Source: Trichomonas vaginalis G3
Taxonomy: Eukaryota > Parabasalia > Trichomonadida > Trichomonadidae
Direction of reading: 5' to 3'
DNA: 64,000 nucleotides
NCBI RefSeq assembly: GCF_026262505.1
Contig: NC_067205.1
Coordinates: 7,626,001 to 7,690,000 of the forward strand
Under the pieces are notes generated by a model. That model was given only the letters and a program-made list of their open reading frames with translations, did not search any database and had not been told where the DNA came from. How positions within the stretch are numbered: position 1 is the stretch's first letter; every line of letters starts with the position of its first letter. Shown in pieces: positions 1 to 9,793 of this stretch. Made by a program: the position numbers and the translations under genes.

Positions 1-162
1 TTGCTGTTTGATGAAACAAATGAGTTAGTTATGTCAGTCAAGAGAACAGAAAAATATTGTGTTAGTGAAAACTGCACCAAGTCAATAAGATTAGGTTTGC
101 ATTATGAAGATGAGTTCGATACTGTTGAAGAAGTTTTGGATAGATATTACAAATTGCTTTAA
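1..162 (+). CDS. 80-aa Polinton protein, C-terminal part
   Basis: An open frame runs from the window edge to a TAA at 160-162. It encodes the C-terminal 53 residues of a small protein also present whole at 5888-6130 and 32530-32799. No known domain is recognised. The C-terminal half is acidic (YEDEFDTVEEVLDRYY). It ends against the convergent 204-aa gene, with stop codons overlapping. The function is unknown; the conserved position beside structural genes suggests a virion or assembly role, which is inference. Confidence 0.75.
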   Translation: MLFDETNELVMSVKRTEKYCVSENCTKSIRLGLHYEDEFDTVEEVLDRYYKLL

Positions 163-773
163 TTTACTAAAACATATTTCAAACAAAGCTTATAGTAAGT
201 AGATAGTTTTGTATACTCGTTCGAATATTTATACTTAAACTCAACTCCTGGAGTACCTGGTGTTTCAATGATGCGGATGTTACCTATTTTCATGAATAGT
301 GGAGTTTGACCACAGCATTCGATTTCAGGGTCGAGATAGTCAATGACACATTGCTTTCCTGTTATTCGTGATATAACATTTTCAAGGTCCTCCTTTGTTA
401 GAATTATTTGGTTCTTACTTATAAGATTTGTCAAAAGCTTCTTATCGTCTTTGAGTAAAATTGTTTGGTATAACTGAAGAAGGTAATGGTCTACGTTATC
501 TGAAGGATTTGTTTGAACATTTGTGTAAGGGTTGTCGTTGGCTTCTCTTGAAAGAATTTGGTCCAGTGGTGGATACTCTAACTTAACATCTGATGTAGCG
601 TTAGCGTTTGAAGTTGTGTTTAAATTCACCGACTTAAGATCTGGTTCTTTTTCTTTCAAACACTCCGAACTATAGTTCTTTATGACAATATTGTTTGTCG
701 TTCGTGAGTCAACATTTGATGTTGGTTCAATTGGAACATTAACGGCACCAGCTAAGATGGATTTGCTTCTCAT
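159..773 (-). CDS. 204-aa Polinton protein, function unknown
   Basis: A 204-residue protein with a Ser/Thr/Asn-rich first half and a more ordered second half (about residues 95-204, LLQLYQTILLKDDKK onward). Nearly identical copies are at 5222-5836 and, broken, at 32796-33404. No motif of protease, ATPase or capsid type is visible. The ATG at 773 faces the ATG of the 133-aa gene at 799 across only 25 bp, so the two probably share a bidirectional promoter. It looks whole. The role is not recognised. Confidence 0.75.
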   Translation of the reverse strand: MRSKSILAGAVNVPIEPTSNVDSRTTNNIVIKNYSSECLKEKEPDLKSVNLNTTSNANATSDVKLEYPPLDQILSREANDNPYTNVQTNPSDNVDHYLLQLYQTILLKDDKKLLTNLISKNQIILTKEDLENVISRITGKQCVIDYLDPEIECCGQTPLFMKIGNIRIIETPGTPGVEFKYKYSNEYTKLSTYYKLCLKYVLVN

Positions 774-798
774 TTCATATAGAATAAAAACCTTTTAT

Positions 799-1195
799 AT
801 GTATGAAATGAACAATATACTCGACAAGGGTTTGAATGTAAAGCTAACGAATGAAAATATTGTTGAATTCACTGAGACAGGAGCTGTGTATAAAGATGTA
901 GAACTACTGAACAAAAGAGCTAAGGGAAGAAGCAGGAATATGAACAAAGGGTGGAAGCCTATAAAAATTTATGTCAATGATGGCTCAGGAGGTTCAAACA
1001 TAAAGTATGCAGAAAGTTATAGAGTTTATGCTCTCAAAGGTGAAAAGCCTTCATTTAAGAACAGCTATTCTAACGCATATCCTCAAAAGCTAACGGATGG
1101 GGAAGTGGATGATATGAATGACAGCAAAAATATTAACAGAAATGGCGACAGAGATGCATGGAATTTGTTTACCATCAGTCAATTAAGCATAAGAT
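799..1195 (+). CDS. 133-aa family Polinton protein
   Basis: A small basic protein starting MYEMNNILDKG. The ATG at 799 was chosen because the same start is conserved in the copy at 4795-5196 and because the upstream frame overlaps the divergent 204-aa gene. The middle is rich in Lys/Arg (LNKRAKGRSRNMNKGWKP) and the C-terminus in Asp/Asn. The end differs from the B copy and runs towards the convergent ATPase gene. No known domain is recognised; the basic middle could bind nucleic acid, which is speculation. Confidence 0.6.
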
Positions 1196-2082
1196 TTAAA
1201 ACAATGTTGGTCGTTCCCATGGAATATTTTTGACTTTAATGGTATTAGTCATGATATGAATCTCAAGGTATGAACGAGGAGAGATGAGAGACTTATATGC
1301 TTCCCAAATTTCTTCAAAAGGTAATGTTATACCTGACTGTTTCCAAATGAGTTCAATATCATAGCGTGAGAAACCTTGAAAGATAACGAAGTCAGTTATG
1401 AGACGTTTTATGTTTAAAGCTAAAAACCTCCATGTTTGCATAAGTATTGCTACAGTTAAATGGTAATGTCTGACTTTAGTAATGATGTTAGCTAATGGTG
1501 AGTCAGGCTTTGACACTAAACCTTTTCCGCGAAGTCGTCACAAACGAGCAGAGTGTTTGAAGGATACTTTTTGAAGGGGTATTTTGAAAGTTTTGATAGA
1601 ATGTAGTTTGTCAGTCGTTTCATATCGTAAACTCCTGAGTACTGACGTAAGTGGTGTTTGTCAATAATTCTTTCCATCTCTTCTGAAGTCTTTTGCATTC
1701 CTGACTGTATGAACTCTACAATAGCATAATATTTTCTCTTACGTCGAATGTAACGTTGAAGAAATTCAATGAGTTCGCTATCTGGAACTTTAACGACAGA
1801 TGCTTGAACTTTACTCATGAATGTTTTCGCTGTTGAATCCATAGAGTCTGAAGTTGCTGATATAATGATTTGGTCATAGTAAGAGTCGTTTCCTAAACGC
1901 TCTGTTATGAGTATATGACGAATGAGGTTAAATGTCTTACCTGAACCCATCTTTCCACAATAGAAATACACACCATTTGAACAGAATTCATAATCTTTGC
2001 TGAAAGGAAGAATAAGAGAAGAGTTAAGTTTGTCTGTAGTTTCATTCATGTCTTCATCTACGTCATGTATTAAATGCTTCAT
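1196..2082 (-). pseudogene. A32/FtsK-HerA-type genome-packaging ATPase (broken)
   Basis: Remnant of the Polinton packaging ATPase. A P-loop (GKMGSGKT) is visible near the N-terminus and a Walker B strand (LLVCDDFA) in the middle, followed by a conserved C-terminal part (DFVIFQGFSRYDIELIW). In Polintons and related viruses this family is thought to pump DNA into the capsid. The start at 2082 faces the penton-like gene's ATG at 2099 with only 16 bp between, a shared promoter. The copy is broken, about one break. Confidence 0.85.
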
Positions 2083-2098
2083 TTTATCTCCATTAAAA

Positions 2099-2978
2099 AT
2101 GCAAGTCAGAAATATTCAGAACATAGCACCGAGTCTAACTGACAAGAGTATAAAGATATACTATGAACACGTTATGATGAAACCAACCAAAATTCAAGAA
2201 AGTCAGTATACTTATGAATATCCAAGACACTGGGTAGAGTATGTAGGAGGTGAGAAAGCTATTGAAATAAGACAAGTTAGAAGTATTCCAGCAGGAAGAC
2301 AATATTATTGAAGAACTTTAATGTTTTGAGATATAATGATGAAACAAAGAAGCAAGATAGTTTCCCTGTTGCTGTGTATGTGAACTTAGATACAGGAGAT
2401 GACATGAAAGTTTTTAACACAAAGCTTCAAATGGTATTGAAAGAACAACTTATAGCAGAAGGACATCTATTACCTTCAGAAGTTACCATAGCATATAATT
2501 TTGAAACAAATGCAATAGATTTTAAAGTCGTCTCTGCAAAGAAGTCAGGTTTTACATTTAATGAAGCAGATGTATATTCGAATGAAAACTTCAAAGCTAT
2601 TGCATGGTTAGATAATGACGATTGCTTTAAGAAAATATTTAAATTCAGTGACTCAAAGATGTCAATAGATGACCTTCGTGGAATGTTACCATCGACGTTT
2701 ACAGTTGAAGGTCAGCAGGATTGCTTACAAGATTGTCAATTGGTGGCGTTTGGTCTCGTGAGAACATTGTTATAAAATCCAGTATAAGTGAATTTGCTGA
2801 AGAATCTATATTATGTCTTTCAAACTACATGTATTCGCCACCGAAGCATTATAGTATAACAAACTTTGTCAGTAAGTTTAACATAAGACTTGTCGAACCT
2901 TCTTCAATGAAAGATGTTGTGCTACCTAAAGATGGAAAGGATGGACTCATTATTGAGATGATTTTAATTGCATATTAA
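2099..2978 (+). pseudogene. Penton-like minor capsid protein (broken)
   Basis: Homologue of the whole gene at 34726-35607. The family has a YxYEYPRHWVEY segment near residue 40 and a C-terminal part with ESILCLSNYMYSPPKHY. The same pattern (YRFDYPLRWL and NSFLCLANHFYEKP) recurs in the 282-aa protein of element E, which is why I read it as the Polinton minor capsid (penton, single jelly-roll) protein. It starts at 2099 by comparison with C. Broken, with about two breaks. Confidence 0.75.
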
Positions 2979-3198
2979 ATGAGCTTGTTCTTAAGGTCGT
3001 TCATGATGAAATAACTGTTGTAGAAGATGTTAGCAATTGTTCAGACATTTTGAAGCGAATAGATGAGATAAGAAAGAAGTTAGATAGACCGCAAAGCGGT
3101 GAGGGTGAAGCCCGTGAGAATGTTTATGTTTCATTGACTTTCTCCAGTAACGAGAACTTTTATGAGATAATATTGAAGAGAGATGATTTTAATATGGG
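2979..3198 (+). pseudogene. 74-aa Polinton protein (broken)
   Basis: Counterpart of the 74-aa gene at 35608-35832, lying between the minor capsid gene and the 175-aa gene. The C-terminal half (NVYVSLTFSSNENFYEII) looks like beta strands. The middle carries a GC-rich double hairpin (3088-3118), present at the same place in C, so the hairpin predates the split of the two copies. Broken, about one break. Function unknown. Confidence 0.6.
3088..3118. repeat. GC-rich double hairpin insert
   Basis: Two adjacent small hairpins, accgc-aaa-gcggt and a degenerate ggg-tgaa-gccc, inside the 74-aa gene. The same structure sits at 35718-35748 in element C. It belongs to the scattered hairpin family described in the findings. 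Confidence 0.7.
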
Positions 3199-3201
3199 TA
3201 A

Positions 3202-3729
3202 ATGGTAGCTTGGGCAGCTTTAGGCGCAATGGGAACAAAAGCATTAGCATTTGGAGCAAAAGCACTTGGAGCTTATGACGCAGTAAATAAAATGAGTGGA
3301 GGAAGGGTTTCAAAGACATTAGATGCAAATAAAGGAAAGATTGGAGGCTGGGTTGCAAAGAAGTTAAGATTAAATAAAATAGGGCTCATAAATAAAGCAT
3401 CCAATTTGGTTGCGACTGAGTCAGAAAATGCTTTAGGAAAGGACGATGAGTTTGCAAAACACGCAAAAGACTTTAATGACCAGATGAAAGGTGAAACAAT
3501 GCATTTAAATAGAGTCGATGGAACTAAAGAAAATGTTTCTTCTCCACCAGCGGTTTATCCATACGGACCTTATGGAATGTATGGAAACCCTTATGAACGA
3601 CCATTTGACCCATTGACTGGTGGAAGTAATTGGTATCATTATGGACGAAGAAGAAAGACAGTCAAGTTGGAGACAGACGTGAAGAAAGCAACTAAAAAGA
3701 AACCAAGGAAGAGAGTTATAAAGCAATGA
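3202..3729 (+). CDS. 175-aa basic amphipathic virion-like protein
   Basis: An Ala/Gly-rich amphipathic N-terminus (WAALGAMGTKALAFGAKALG) is followed by a basic segment (KIGGWVAKKLRLNK), a Pro/Tyr/Gly-rich stretch (about residues 115-145) and a very basic tail (KKKPRKRVIKQ). This layout resembles adenovirus-type internal or cement proteins that combine a membrane-active helix with a basic tail, so a virion-internal role is plausible. No sequence homology to a named family is recognised. The copy at 35833-36348 differs by a short indel. It looks whole. Confidence 0.7.
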   Translation: MVAWAALGAMGTKALAFGAKALGAYDAVNKMSGGRVSKTLDANKGKIGGWVAKKLRLNKIGLINKASNLVATESENALGKDDEFAKHAKDFNDQMKGETMHLNRVDGTKENVSSPPAVYPYGPYGMYGNPYERPFDPLTGGSNWYHYGRRRKTVKLETDVKKATKKKPRKRVIKQ

Positions 3730-3737
3730 ATTCAACA

Positions 3738-3796
3738 GGGTAGAAATGAGGTTAGAAATCGGGTTAGAAATCGGGTTAGATCTCACCACTTCACCT
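3738..3796. repeat. Compound palindrome, hybrid type
   Basis: Lies just behind the 175-aa gene. The left arm is the GGGTAGA/GGTTAGA type and the right arm ends with the TCTCACC/TTCACC type. B and C have the pure GGTGAGA type at this place (22143-22190, 36356-36403), so this copy is a hybrid of the two sequence types. Confidence 0.75.
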
Positions 3797-3895
3797 AAAT
3801 TTATTTTTGTGCTATGTTTTCATACGTGTGAGGGTGGTGATATCATTTATTTTTTATTTTATTTTTTAAAATTATTTTTATTTTATTTGGATGTA

Positions 3896-4180
3896 ATGAC
3901 AGAACAAAAGCAACTCATACAAATCAAAACATATAACAAACATACATTTAAACATTTATTCTTCCTTCCTGAGCATAACATGTTCTTTCAAATACATCCG
4001 AGACCAGTTGACTTTTCATTGACTGTTTATAAAGATAGAAATAGTTATATCATTAAACCATACGATGACGAAGGTAAGTTATGTAAATTGTACGTTAAGA
4101 AGTTAGAGAAAGTTTATGGCTTCAAGTATGACTACAATAGGGTTAACACTGATGATGAAGATATTGAGGAAAATTTATGA
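3896..4180 (+). CDS. 94-aa protein encoded inside the Polinton terminal repeat
   Basis: A small protein beginning MTEQKQLI, containing FKHLFFLPEHNMFFQIHPRP and an acidic C-terminus (NTDDEDIEENL). The ATG at 3896 is preceded by the conserved leader atttttatttggatgta. Four copies occur in the window (also 22287-22571, 23512-23796, 36503-36787). In C the gene lies within both inverted ends, so it is duplicated with the terminal repeat. It looks whole. No known domain. Confidence 0.75.
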   Translation: MTEQKQLIQIKTYNKHTFKHLFFLPEHNMFFQIHPRPVDFSLTVYKDRNSYIIKPYDDEGKLCKLYVKKLEKVYGFKYDYNRVNTDDEDIEENL

Positions 4181-4373
4181 GAACATTAGTGAAGTTGTTA
4201 GTGAGAACGATAGTGAGGTGAAATTGTTGGCGGCTTTGTAAATATTTAAGGTTAAGTTAGTTTTTGCGTTCATGTTGTAAAATATACGTTAACGGTTTTG
4301 TAAAGTGTCAAATTCACAAGTATTGGGTAAGGTGGAACGCAGTGCCACCATACCCAAGACTTGTATACTAACT
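4181..4373. repeat. Outer terminal inverted repeat of Polinton A, right end
   Basis: AT-rich sequence with repeated gttagtgag/cattagtgaa words, then a conserved block (aaatatttaaggttaagtta) also found at the ends of B and C, ending tatactaact at 4373. A terminal ...ct agrees with Polinton ends of the form 5'-AG...CT-3'. It contains a small hairpin around ggtggaacgcagtgccacc. Confidence 0.85.
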
Positions 4374-4798
4374 AACGACTTACAAACTACATTCTGTCAA
4401 AACTTTCAAAATACCCCTTCAAAAAATATCCTTCAAACACTCTGCTCGTTTGTGACGACTTCGCTGGTAAAGGTTTAGTGTCAAAGCCTGACTCACCATT
4501 AGCTAACATCATTACTAAAGTCAGAAATTACCATTTAACTGTAGCAATACTTATGCAAACATGGAGGTTTTTAGCTTTAAACATAAAACGTCTCATAACT
4601 GACTTCGTTATCTTTCAAGGTTTCTCACGCTATGACATTGAACTCATTTGGAAACAGTCAGGTATAACATTACCTTTTGAAGAAATTTGGGAAGCATATA
4701 AGTCTCTCATCTCTCCTCGTTCATACCTTGAGATTCATATCATGACTAATACCATTAAAGTCAAAAATATTCCATGGGAACGACCAACATTGTTTTAA
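4374..4798 (+). pseudogene. Packaging ATPase of B, part to the right of element A
   Basis: Sequence matching the Walker B (LLVCDDFA) and C-terminal portion of the A32-type ATPase. It begins exactly where element A ends, within the codons for the segment before Walker B. The rest of the gene should lie on the far side of A, outside the window. The first five bases (aacga) are the expected target duplication. It converges on the 133-aa gene, whose stop lies at 4795. Confidence 0.85.
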
Positions 4799-5196
4799 AT
4801 CTTATGCTTTAATTGACTGATGGTAAACAAATTCCATGCATCTCTGTCGCCATTTCTGTTAATATTTTTGCTGTCATTCATATCATCCACTTCCCCATCC
4901 GTTAGCTTTTGAGGATATGCGTTAGAATAGCTGTTCTTAAATGAAGGCTTTTCACCTTTGAGAGCATAAACTCTATAACTTTCTGCATACTTTATGTTTG
5001 AACCTCCTGAGCCATCATTGACATAAATTTTTATAGGCTTCCACCCTTTGTTCATATTCCTGCTTCTTCCCTTAGCTCTTTTGTTCAGTAGTTCTACATC
5101 TTTATACACAGCTCCTGTCTCAGTGAATTCAACAATATTTTCATTCGTTAGCTTTACATTCAAACCCTTGTCGAGTATATTGTTCATTTCATACAT
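4795..5196 (-). CDS. 133-aa Polinton protein
   Basis: A whole copy of the small basic protein also at 799-1195. The conserved ATG at 5196 (MYEMNNILDKG) faces the ATG of the 204-aa gene at 5222 across a 25-bp spacer containing tataaaaggtttttattcta. Its end overlaps the convergent ATPase end by four bases. Function not recognised; the central basic region is conserved. Confidence 0.7.
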   Translation of the reverse strand: MYEMNNILDKGLNVKLTNENIVEFTETGAVYKDVELLNKRAKGRSRNMNKGWKPIKIYVNDGSGGSNIKYAESYRVYALKGEKPSFKNSYSNAYPQKLTDGEVDDMNDSKNINRNGDRDAWNLFTISQLKHKI

Positions 5197-5221
5197 ATAA
5201 AAGGTTTTTATTCTATATGAA

Positions 5222-5836
5222 ATGAGAAGCAAATCCATCTTAGCTGGTGCCGTTAATGTTCCAATTGAACTAACATCAAATATTGACTCACGAACGACAA
5301 ACAATATTGTCATAAAGAACTATAGTTCGGAGTGTTTGAAAGAAAAAGAACCAGATCTTAAGTCGGTGAATTTAAACACAACTTCAAACGCTAACGCTAC
5401 ATCAGATGTTAAGTTAGAGTATCCACCACTGGACCAAATTCTTTCAAGAGAAGCCAACGACAACCCTTACACAAATGTTCAAACAAATCCTTCAGATAAC
5501 GTAGACCATTACCTTCTTCAGTTATACCAAACAATTTTACTCAAAGACGATAAGAAGCTTTTGACAAATCTTATAAGTAAGAACCAAATAATTCTAACAA
5601 AGGAGGACCTTGAAAATGTTATCTCACGAATAACAGGGAAACAATGTGTCATTGACTATCTCGACCCTGAAATCGAATGCTGTGGTCAAACTCCACTATT
5701 CATGAAAATAGGTAACATCCGCATCATTGAAACACCAGGAACTACAGGAGTTGAGTTTAAGTATAAATATTCGAACGAGTATATAAAACTATCTACTTAC
5801 TATAAGCTTTGTTTGAAATATGTTTTAGTAAATTAA
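5222..5836 (+). CDS. 204-aa Polinton protein, function unknown
   Basis: A nearly identical copy of the protein at 159-773, apparently whole. The N-terminal half is Ser/Asn-rich and the C-terminal half probably folded. The stop at 5834-5836 is followed at once by a GC-rich double-hairpin insertion that separates it from the convergent 80-aa gene; the A copy has no such spacer. Confidence 0.75.
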   Translation: MRSKSILAGAVNVPIELTSNIDSRTTNNIVIKNYSSECLKEKEPDLKSVNLNTTSNANATSDVKLEYPPLDQILSREANDNPYTNVQTNPSDNVDHYLLQLYQTILLKDDKKLLTNLISKNQIILTKEDLENVISRITGKQCVIDYLDPEIECCGQTPLFMKIGNIRIIETPGTTGVEFKYKYSNEYIKLSTYYKLCLKYVLVN

Positions 5837-5839
5837 AGC

Positions 5840-5878
5840 AGTCAGGACCTTCGGTCTTGGCGCTTTGCGCCGTCAGTC
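5840..5878. repeat. GC-rich double hairpin insert
   Basis: gacc-ttc-ggtc followed by ggcgc-ttt-gcgcc, flanked by gtcag/gtcagtc words. It is absent at the corresponding place in A (around position 160) and C (around 32799), so it is a lineage-specific insertion into B of roughly 50-60 bp including flanking bases. Confidence 0.8.
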
Positions 5879-5887
5879 AAAAAAATT

Positions 5888-6130
5888 TCAAGTTAGCAAT
5901 TTGTAATATCTATCCAAAACTTCTTCAACAGTATCGAACTCATCTTCATAATGCAAACCTAATCTTATTGACTTGGTGCAGTTTTCACTAACACAATATT
6001 TTTCTGTTCTCTTGACTGACATAACTAATTCATTTGTTTCATCAAACAGCAACAACCAAAGTTCATGACCTAATACATAACATTCATACTTTATATTTTT
6101 AGCTCTGAGTTCTCTTGTAAGCTGTTGCAT
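5888..6130 (-). CDS. 80-aa Polinton protein
   Basis: Starts MQQLTRELRAKNIKYECYVLG and contains a strand-rich core (ELWLLLFDETNELVMSV) and an acidic helix at the end. The ATG at 6130 lies inside the end of the upstream 258-aa gene (40-bp overlap), an arrangement kept in C. The last residues differ from the A copy because of the adjacent hairpin insertion. Function unknown. Confidence 0.7.
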   Translation of the reverse strand: MQQLTRELRAKNIKYECYVLGHELWLLLFDETNELVMSVKRTEKYCVSENCTKSIRLGLHYEDEFDTVEEVLDRYYKLLT

Positions 6131-6867
6131 TTAATATTTTCTAAAAAGTCAACTTCAACAGTCATTCGCACTGGTGCCTTCAGTTCTACAGGCTCTCCTT
6201 GAAAGTCAACAAGTCTGAATTGCATGTCTTTCAAATTATGAGGACTAATGCGAACCCATTTACCTAAATGAGTTGCTATGACAGGAACGTTTGGAATGAA
6301 CATTGAATTTACTTCATAACAGAAGGATTTATATTCTACTGAACCTTTACTATTAACTCCTGAAATGCCTGTGACATTAGCTATTTTTGACTCAATGTAT
6401 AAACAATTACCATAACATACGTATGGAACAGATTTCATCTCAATCGTTTTGTCAACACTTTTCAAAGGAAATGTCATATGGTATGCACCCAAAAGAAGTT
6501 GTACTCTATGACTCATTCGTGTTATCTTAAACTCCTTCACATAACTGAACTTCAAAACTCCTGCAATAAGTTTAACATTCATTAAGTTTTCTTCGTTATC
6601 CTTGTTTATTGTAGTATTTATGAGAGCATTTAACACTCCAGCTAATGTTTCCATCTTATATTCTACATTATTGTGAAATCTTATTTCGTGCTTCTTTCCA
6701 TCTATTTCAATTTCCATGAAATCTGTTTCATCTGTTATGACAAAAGTTGCGATAGTATTGAAGTCAACAACTCTGAATGCAAGTGGCTCATTCTGAAGTC
6801 CTAAGTTTGTTTGTAGCTTTACTGTTCCGTATTCGTTTGGGTCTGTATTTTGCAAATAGAACAACAT
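6091..6867 (-). CDS. 258-aa Polinton protein, possible virion protein
   Basis: 258 residues starting MLFYLQNTDPNEYGTVKLQT. It is predominantly strand-like, with alternating hydrophobic and charged residues and few Lys-rich stretches, consistent with a beta-sandwich virion component, but no named family is recognised. The ATG at 6867 faces the fibre ATG at 6885 with 17 bp between (ttattctcattaaaata), a probable bidirectional promoter. Its last 40 bp overlap the 80-aa gene. A broken copy lies at 31794-32550 in C. Confidence 0.7.
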   Translation of the reverse strand: MLFYLQNTDPNEYGTVKLQTNLGLQNEPLAFRVVDFNTIATFVITDETDFMEIEIDGKKHEIRFHNNVEYKMETLAGVLNALINTTINKDNEENLMNVKLIAGVLKFSYVKEFKITRMSHRVQLLLGAYHMTFPLKSVDKTIEMKSVPYVCYGNCLYIESKIANVTGISGVNSKGSVEYKSFCYEVNSMFIPNVPVIATHLGKWVRISPHNLKDMQFRLVDFQGEPVELKAPVRMTVEVDFLENIKCNSLQENSELKI

Positions 6868-6884
6868 TTTATTCTCATTAAAAT

Positions 6885-9753
6885 ATGACTATTGCTGCAT
6901 ATGCGTATGAAACAAATGAAGCAAGAAGAGCACATGAACTAGTAAACGAAAACTCAACTTTAACCATTGAAGGCAATGATTTAGTCATTGACGATGGAAA
7001 AACTAAAAAAATCATTGATTTCGATACTTTTAACACGTATGACCCATTCATTACAATAAGTAAAGTTCCCATCATAAATGATGGAACGGTGCAATATATA
7101 AATTCTACAGTAGATGCCTCATTAGTGAAAGTATTAAATGTTCTCATTGAATTGTTAAAGAACTTTCGATTTGACGACAACATTAAATGCCTAAAGAATT
7201 TAGTCATGAATGAGAAACAAATTCTCGGCGTTGCTGGTAGCAATAATGATGTATACCTTATGACATTAGAATATTATAACGAACATAAAGATGAACTGAA
7301 AGGAGAGAAGGGTGACACCGGACCTCAAGGACCACAAGGAATACAAGGAATACAAGGAATACAAGGACCTCAAGGCGAAAACGGTTTGGATGGTGAAGAT
7401 GGAAAGGATGGAAAAACTGCTAAATCATGGATATGGAACCTTATAAATACTGGTTTAACAGCTGCTTCATATGGAGTTCTTCAATACCAGATCGGAAAGA
7501 TATGGGCAGTACTTGGTGAAGAAGTTTTAGATGACGTTAAAAATGCTTTGAACTTCATTTCAAATGGTTCGGATACTATTAAAACTTTATCTGATTGGAT
7601 GCAAGAAACAAGGAGTCAAATAGATACTGTAAGACATATAGCAAACAATGCACGTACGGGATTGGATACTTTACGAGAAGCACAAAATACACTAAAGGAA
7701 GCAAATGATATTCTTGGCTCAGTATCAGACATGCATGAAGATTGGCTTAAAGGTATTGACAAATCTTTAAAAAATCACAGTCAGTCTATTGCTGACTACA
7801 AGAAAAGTATAGATTTTTTACATAGTGCTATGGATGTACATGATGGAAGCATAAGGAACTTACTTAATGCTAACAATAACTTACCAGGAACTATTAAAGC
7901 ATTTATAAAGTCCTTTGTAAAACCTGGTGCTCTAACATTTAGGTCTTTGAGAGCAAGAGCATTGAAGTCAAGAGATGCAGAAACTCCAACAGAACCTACA
8001 GAAGGAACTGAAACAACAGAAACTCCAAAGAAACCACCAAAACCAACAGCTAATGAAATATTGTTCGAATATTTTCCAAGGTACTCTTCTCATTGCATAC
8101 ATTCAAGAAATACTTAAGAAAGCAGACTTGACTTTAGGAGATGATGAAAGTTCTGTATATCTTTAGTTCCAGTTTCAAATAGCAGAACTTTTGAGACAGA
8201 TATGCTTAATGTATGACAACATCTCTGATTTCACAAGATATGATGACGACCATGACCCCGAACACGGTGAAGAAGAAGTTTTACAAACATCCATTAAGAC
8301 AGAAAGGTTTTAACTCAAAGTCTCATTATTGACACCAAAGATGGCGAAGTGGACGTTCTGCAAGAGCTGAAGAAAAATACTTCTTCGGAGGTGGTGGTAG
8401 GCATGAACTTGAAATAAATGAGATAGAAGAGAAATTAGCCGAAAAAGCAGATAAAAACCATGTTCATTATATAACTTCAGACGAACAGATTATAACGGAC
8501 TACCATGGATATTTAACACAGGATGAACAAATAAGCACTGAAGATGTTAATGAAAGAAGATATAAATTCATTCGTGCTAAAGGTTATGACATACACTGTA
8601 CTGTACAGTATGACACAGGTAAAGCACCAGAAGCATTTGGTTATAACAATGAAATTTATGCTTCATACTTCTTTGTTAACGGTGTATTAGTTGAACCAAT
8701 ATTTACTTTGAGAGTTAAGGCAAAAAATAACTTTTGAAGATGCTATTAAAAGTAAAGCCAGCAAAGATGAACTTTGAAGCAATGAACAAAGTTTTGAAAT
8801 CTCATAAACACAATATCTCCGATATAAATGAACTTCAAGCTACATTAAATAGTAAAGCTGACAAGAACCATACACATGAATCCTTCACTACTGTTAGAGC
8901 AGACGACATAATATTGAACTATACCCTTGGTTCAAGTGCACCTTTAGAGAATCCAAGTACAAGCGTAAAAGATACACTAAACAATTTAGATAACAGATGT
9001 ATGAACATTGAAGGTCATGCCAGAAACTTTGAAACACATGAACTACCAGCAATGTTAGATAAGAAAGCTGACAAAGAACATACACATAAATCCTTCACTA
9101 CTGTTAGAGCAGACGACATAATATTGAACTATGATTTGGGTTCAAGTGCACCTTTAGAGAATCCGAGTACAAGCGTAAAAGATACTCTTAACAATTTAGA
9201 TAACAGTTGCAGGAATATCGAAGGTCATGCCAGAAACTTTGAAGCATATGAACTACCAGCAATGTTAGATAAGAAAGCAGACAAAACAGAGCTTCAAACA
9301 TTAAAGACTGAAATACTTCAAACATTATATCCTATAGGCTCTATTTATACGTCAATGAACTCAACAAATCCAGCAACAGTTCTGGGTTTTGGTACGTGGA
9401 AGCAGATTGTAGATAAATTCTTATACTGTGCTAACTCTTCAAAGCAAACAGGAGGTTCGAAGAAAATTAAAGAAGCAAACCTTCCACCGCACACTCATAC
9501 AGGAACTACAAACACAACAGGTAGTCATTCACATTCAATAACAAAAAGAGGTTATACAAATCTTGCAGCAGGTTCGGATAGACAGGGAATGAATAGATAT
9601 GATATTTCAAGTGACCCAGTAGATTCAAGCGCAGGTATTTTCTGTGGAACCACAGGAAATCATTCACACACTTTCACAACAAATCCAACAGGCTCGGGTG
9701 CAGATTATATGCCACCATTTGTGACTATATTCGCATGGTACCGCGTTCATTAA
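6885..9753 (+). pseudogene. Collagen-like / tail-collar attachment fibre (broken)
   Basis: Fibre gene of B. The N-terminal part starts MTIAAYAYETNEARRA and has a short collagen-like run of about 14 G-x-y triplets (around 7303-7410), a hydrophobic segment and helical coiled-coil-like sequence. Further on are repeats containing KADKNHTH and FTTVRADDIILN. The C-terminus has the phage tail-collar pattern: PIGSIYTSMNSTNP, GFGTWKQI, GGSKKI and His-rich loops (HTHTG, HSHS), ending MPPFVTIFAWYRVH. Such proteins form trimeric host-attachment fibres in phages. Broken, several breaks. Confidence 0.75.
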
Positions 9754-9793
9754 ACACGCTTGAGCCTTGAATAAAATCTTTAACTTTACATAA

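Larger units (their letters stand above)
1..4373. mobile_element. Polinton/Maverick A, right-hand part
   Basis: The right end of a Polinton whose left part lies outside the window. Visible genes are the 80-, 204- and 133-aa family proteins, the A32-type ATPase, the penton-like minor capsid protein and the 74-, 175- and 94-aa proteins, in the same order as in element C. The end is recognised by the terminal sequence tatactaact, matching the ends of B and C. The flank that follows (from 4374) is ATPase coding sequence of a second Polinton, so A is inserted in B. It is broken, with roughly three or four breaks in the visible part. Its genes remain very close to those of C, so it is not ancient. 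Confidence 0.9.

Noticed and set aside
682-798. Longer N-terminus for the 133-aa protein
   Set aside because: The extra part overlaps the start of the divergent 204-aa gene; the conserved start MYEMNN is at 799 and 5196.
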